Origin: Parvularcula marina
Lineage (GTDB): Bacteria; Pseudomonadota; Alphaproteobacteria; Caulobacterales; Parvularculaceae
Length of the DNA: 64,000 bases
Assembly (NCBI RefSeq): GCF_003399445.1
Contig: NZ_QUQO01000001.1
Coordinates: 1-64,000 of the forward strand
Direction: 5' to 3'
Part shown: positions 61,724-64,000 of the stretch, piece after piece
Layout of the letters: every line of letters starts with the position of its first letter
How positions within the stretch are numbered: position 1 is the first letter of the stretch
Made by a program: the position numbers and the translations under genes
Notes under the pieces: generated by a model
The model's input: only the letters and a program-made list of their open reading frames with translations
The model's database searches: none
What the model was told of the DNA's origin: nothing

Positions 61724-62485
61724 ATGACTGACCAAGAGATCCAGATGGAGGCGCCGGCGGAAGCCAAGTCCGGCAGCCTCGTCACCCGCCTCATCATCGC
61801 CATTGGCGTCCTCGGTATCCTTATCGCCATTGGCTATTATTTTGGCCTGCAGAATTACCTAAATCTCGACGCACTGGGAGAGATCAGAACGTGGATCCAG
61901 GACAATCTTGTCCTCGCTACGCTGCTCTTTGTGCTGATCTATGCCGTCCTCGTCGCGATATCCTTTCCTGGCGCGACCTTCCTGACCATCGCCGGGGGCT
62001 TCCTCTTTGGCCAGTGGATCGGCACCGCCTCCGTTGTCATCGCCGCGACCATCGGCTCGACCATCATCTTCATGCTCGCCAAATGGGTGTTCAAGGATGC
62101 GTTGGCGAGCAAGGCGAGCGGTTTTGTCTCCAAGATGGAAGACGGCTTCCGCGAGAATGAGCTCAGCTACATGTTCCTTCTGCGGCTCGTGCCTGTCTTC
62201 CCATTCGTTGCGATCAATATCGGCGCGGGCGTTCTCAATGTGAAACTGCGCAATTATCTGATCGGCACTTTCTTCGGGATCATGCCGGGCTCGTTTGTCT
62301 ATGTCTCGATCGGCAATGCGATCCAGGCAGGGGCGGCGAGTATCGAGGAAACCGGGCTGCTCTCGGTCTTTGCTCAGCCGCAGGTCTATGTGCCCTTTAT
62401 CGGGCTCGCCGCGCTCGGTGCGCTCCCCATTCTGATCAAGAAATTCGGCGGCAAAAAAGCTGCCGAGCTTTCCTCCGACCAGTAA
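61724..62485 (+). CDS. TVP38/TMEM64 (VTT domain) membrane protein
   Basis: 253 residues with about six hydrophobic segments and the VTT/SNARE-associated signature: VLVAISFPGATFLTIAGGFLFGQWIGTASVVIAATIGSTIIFMLAKWVFKDAL, and LRLVPVFPFVAINIGAGVLNVKLRNYLIGTFFGIMPGSFVYVSIGNAI. Homologous DedA-superfamily proteins act on phospholipid scrambling. It is in an operon-like arrangement with the flavoprotein 27 bases downstream, a pairing seen in many bacteria. Preceded by AAGGGGGAA. Confidence 0.92.
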   Translation: MTDQEIQMEAPAEAKSGSLVTRLIIAIGVLGILIAIGYYFGLQNYLNLDALGEIRTWIQDNLVLATLLFVLIYAVLVAISFPGATFLTIAGGFLFGQWIGTASVVIAATIGSTIIFMLAKWVFKDALASKASGFVSKMEDGFRENELSYMFLLRLVPVFPFVAINIGAGVLNVKLRNYLIGTFFGIMPGSFVYVSIGNAIQAGAASIEETGLLSVFAQPQVYVPFIGLAALGALPILIKKFGGKKAAELSSDQ

Positions 62486-62512
62486 TCCATCACAACAATT
62501 AGAGATTTTATC

Positions 62513-63970
62513 ATGACACAGAAAATCAAGACCGATCTCTGCGTGATCGGCGCGGGATCGGGCGGCCTCTCCGTGGCTGCCGGTGCCGCCATGCTCGGCC
62601 GGAAAGTGGTTCTGATCGAAGGCCACAAAATGGGTGGCGACTGCCTCAATTTCGGCTGTGTGCCGTCAAAGGCGCTGCTCGCTGCCGGCAAAACGGCGCA
62701 GACCTTCCGTGATGCCCAGAAATACGGCATCGCCCCGGTCAATGATCCGATGATCGATTATTCAGCCGTCCATGATCACGTCCACTCCGTGATTGCGGCG
62801 ATTGAACCCAATGATAGCCAAGAACGCTTTGAGGGTCTTGGCTGCACGGTGATCCGGGAATTCGCAAAATTCACCGGCCCTCGCGAAGTCACTGCCGGTG
62901 ACTATGTGATCAGTGCCAAGCATTTCGTGATCTCAACCGGTTCCTCGCCATTCGTGCCGCCGATGGAAGGGCTCGACAGCGTGCCTTACATCACCAATGA
63001 GACGATCTTTGACCGGACGGAGCGTCCGTCGCATCTCCTGATCATTGGGGGTGGGCCGATCGGGGTCGAAATGGCGCAGGCCTATCGCCGGCTTGGCGCG
63101 GAAGTGACCCTGCTCGAACGTGGGCCGATGATCATGCCGAAGGATGATCCTGAACTCGTCGGGATAGTCATTGAGCACCTGACAAAGGAAGGCATCCGTA
63201 TCGAGACCAATGCCATGGTCGAACGGGCCGAGAACTCTGCCGATGGTGGAGTCAGCCTTCACGGCACGAAAGACGGCCAGCCATTCAGTGTGACGGGCAG
63301 CCATCTACTGGTTGCCGCTGGGCGCAAGGCGAATTTCGAGAATCTCGGGCTGGAAGCCGCGGGCGTTGAGACCCATCAGCGCGGCATCAAGGTCAATGAC
63401 CTGATGCAGACCTCGAACAAGCGCATTTATGCCATTGGTGATGTAACTGGTGGGCGGCAGTTCACCCATGTCGCGGGATACCATGCCGGGCTCGTCATCC
63501 AGAATATTCTCTTCAAGACACCGAACCTTACATTCGGCCTCAAAGGCGGCAAGAACCGCGACCATATCGCGCCATGGGTAACGTATACGGACCCAGAGCT
63601 GGCGCATGTCGGTCTCAACGAGCCGCTCGCGAAAGAGCTGAATGTCTCCTATACGCTCATCGAATGGGAATATGCGGAGAATGACCGTGCGCAGGCGGAG
63701 CATGCGACTTCCGGCAAGCTCAAGGCTCTGATCGGCAAGAAAGGGAAGATCCTTGGCTGCTCAATCGTTGGCAAGAATGCCGGCGACCTGATCGGCCCCT
63801 GGGCGCTGGCGGTGGCGAATGGCCTCAAGATCTCTGCCTTCACAGGCTCGATCATGCCTTATCCGACGCTGTCTGAAATCTCGAAAAGGGCGGCCGGGGC
63901 TTATTACACGCCAACGCTGTTCTCGAAGAAAACCCAGCGAATCGTCGGGCTCCTCTCTAGCTTTGATTGA
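62513..63970 (+). CDS. Class I pyridine nucleotide-disulfide oxidoreductase (dihydrolipoyl dehydrogenase/mercuric reductase-like)
   Basis: 485 residues. FAD motif CVIGAGSGGLSVAAGAAMLG; redox disulfide Cys45-x4-Cys50-like in GGDCLNFGCVPSK; NAD motif LLIIGGGPIGVEMAQAYRRLGAEVTLLERG; second FAD motif IYAIGDVTGGRQFTHVAGYHAG; and dimer domain. The dihydrolipoyl dehydrogenase base His (usually HAHPTxSE) is replaced: the segment here reads SIMPYPTLSEISKRAAG. This suggests it is not a classical Lpd; no metal-binding N-terminal MerA domain is present. The physiological substrate is unknown; it pairs with the TVP38 gene. Confidence 0.9.
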   Translation: MTQKIKTDLCVIGAGSGGLSVAAGAAMLGRKVVLIEGHKMGGDCLNFGCVPSKALLAAGKTAQTFRDAQKYGIAPVNDPMIDYSAVHDHVHSVIAAIEPNDSQERFEGLGCTVIREFAKFTGPREVTAGDYVISAKHFVISTGSSPFVPPMEGLDSVPYITNETIFDRTERPSHLLIIGGGPIGVEMAQAYRRLGAEVTLLERGPMIMPKDDPELVGIVIEHLTKEGIRIETNAMVERAENSADGGVSLHGTKDGQPFSVTGSHLLVAAGRKANFENLGLEAAGVETHQRGIKVNDLMQTSNKRIYAIGDVTGGRQFTHVAGYHAGLVIQNILFKTPNLTFGLKGGKNRDHIAPWVTYTDPELAHVGLNEPLAKELNVSYTLIEWEYAENDRAQAEHATSGKLKALIGKKGKILGCSIVGKNAGDLIGPWALAVANGLKISAFTGSIMPYPTLSEISKRAAGAYYTPTLFSKKTQRIVGLLSSFD

Positions 63971-64000
63971 TTTATGTTATCGCCGTGCTGTGTTTTACGC

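Overview
The window looks like chromosomal DNA of a free-living, probably marine alphaproteobacterium near the Caulobacterales, Hyphomonadaceae or Parvularculaceae. This is inferred from gene content, not from a search. The pointers are a GTTC-N7-GTTC SOS box at lexA, a general-stress-type promoter (GGAAC-N17-CGTT) in front of a LOV histidine kinase and single-domain response regulator pair resembling Caulobacter LovK/LovR, TonB receptors of the large Xanthomonas/Caulobacter type, an iron-sulfur (6-4) photolyase, and the linked order ppiD-trpE and trpG-trpD-trpC. Most of the DNA is GC-rich. The clear AT-rich exceptions are about 32.3-32.9 kb and a small secreted-protein gene at 25.0 kb.

Layout. 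0-5 kb: etfB (with the first codons of etfA), a PadR regulator/membrane protein pair behind a perfect 20-bp palindrome, a TraB-like secreted protein, and an operon with cobalamin adenosyltransferase. 5-13.9 kb: a large secreted protein with a possible cysteine-peptidase fold, an acetyltransferase, the LOV kinase/regulator pair, an SPFH/NfeD pair, an LpxR-like outer membrane enzyme, a hydroxyacid dehydrogenase and a lipoprotein. 13.9-21.5 kb: photolyase, a flavoprotein, lexA, rluE, and a second PadR/membrane protein pair with its own inverted repeat. 21.6-32 kb: tryptophan synthesis genes (trpG-D-C, and separately ppiD-trpE), tpiA, secG and tRNA-Val. 32.1-33.1 kb: a probable integration scar with a 25-bp copy of the tRNA 3' end, a palindromic repeat, a frameshifted gene remnant and an AT-rich small membrane protein.

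33-51 kb is the coherent system of the window: an alginate utilisation locus. It has secreted PL7 and two-domain PL6 lyases, a PL17 oligoalginate lyase, a KdgF-type cupin, a TRAP transporter (dctPQM), two large TonB-dependent receptors, a FadR/GntR-family regulator and a beta-hydroxyacid dehydrogenase that is a good candidate for the DEH reductase. The proposed flow is: polymer cut by PL7 and PL6, oligomers imported by the receptors, monomers released by PL17 in the periplasm, TRAP uptake, conversion to DEH by KdgF, and reduction to KDG. KDG kinase and KDPG aldolase are not in the window. Sites of the form TTGGT(A/C)TA occur in front of most transcription units here and probably form the operator set of the FadR-type regulator.

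51-64 kb: a 2OG-Fe(II) oxygenase-like protein, a sterol-desaturase-like membrane enzyme, a penicillin-acylase-family hydrolase, an FAD-linked oxidase, a CarF/PEDS1-like plasmalogen desaturase with two tandem operator-like sites, the rpmH-rnpA-yidC-(DUF2520)-engB operon, and a TVP38 membrane protein paired with a disulfide-type flavoprotein. No insertion sequence or CRISPR array was seen.
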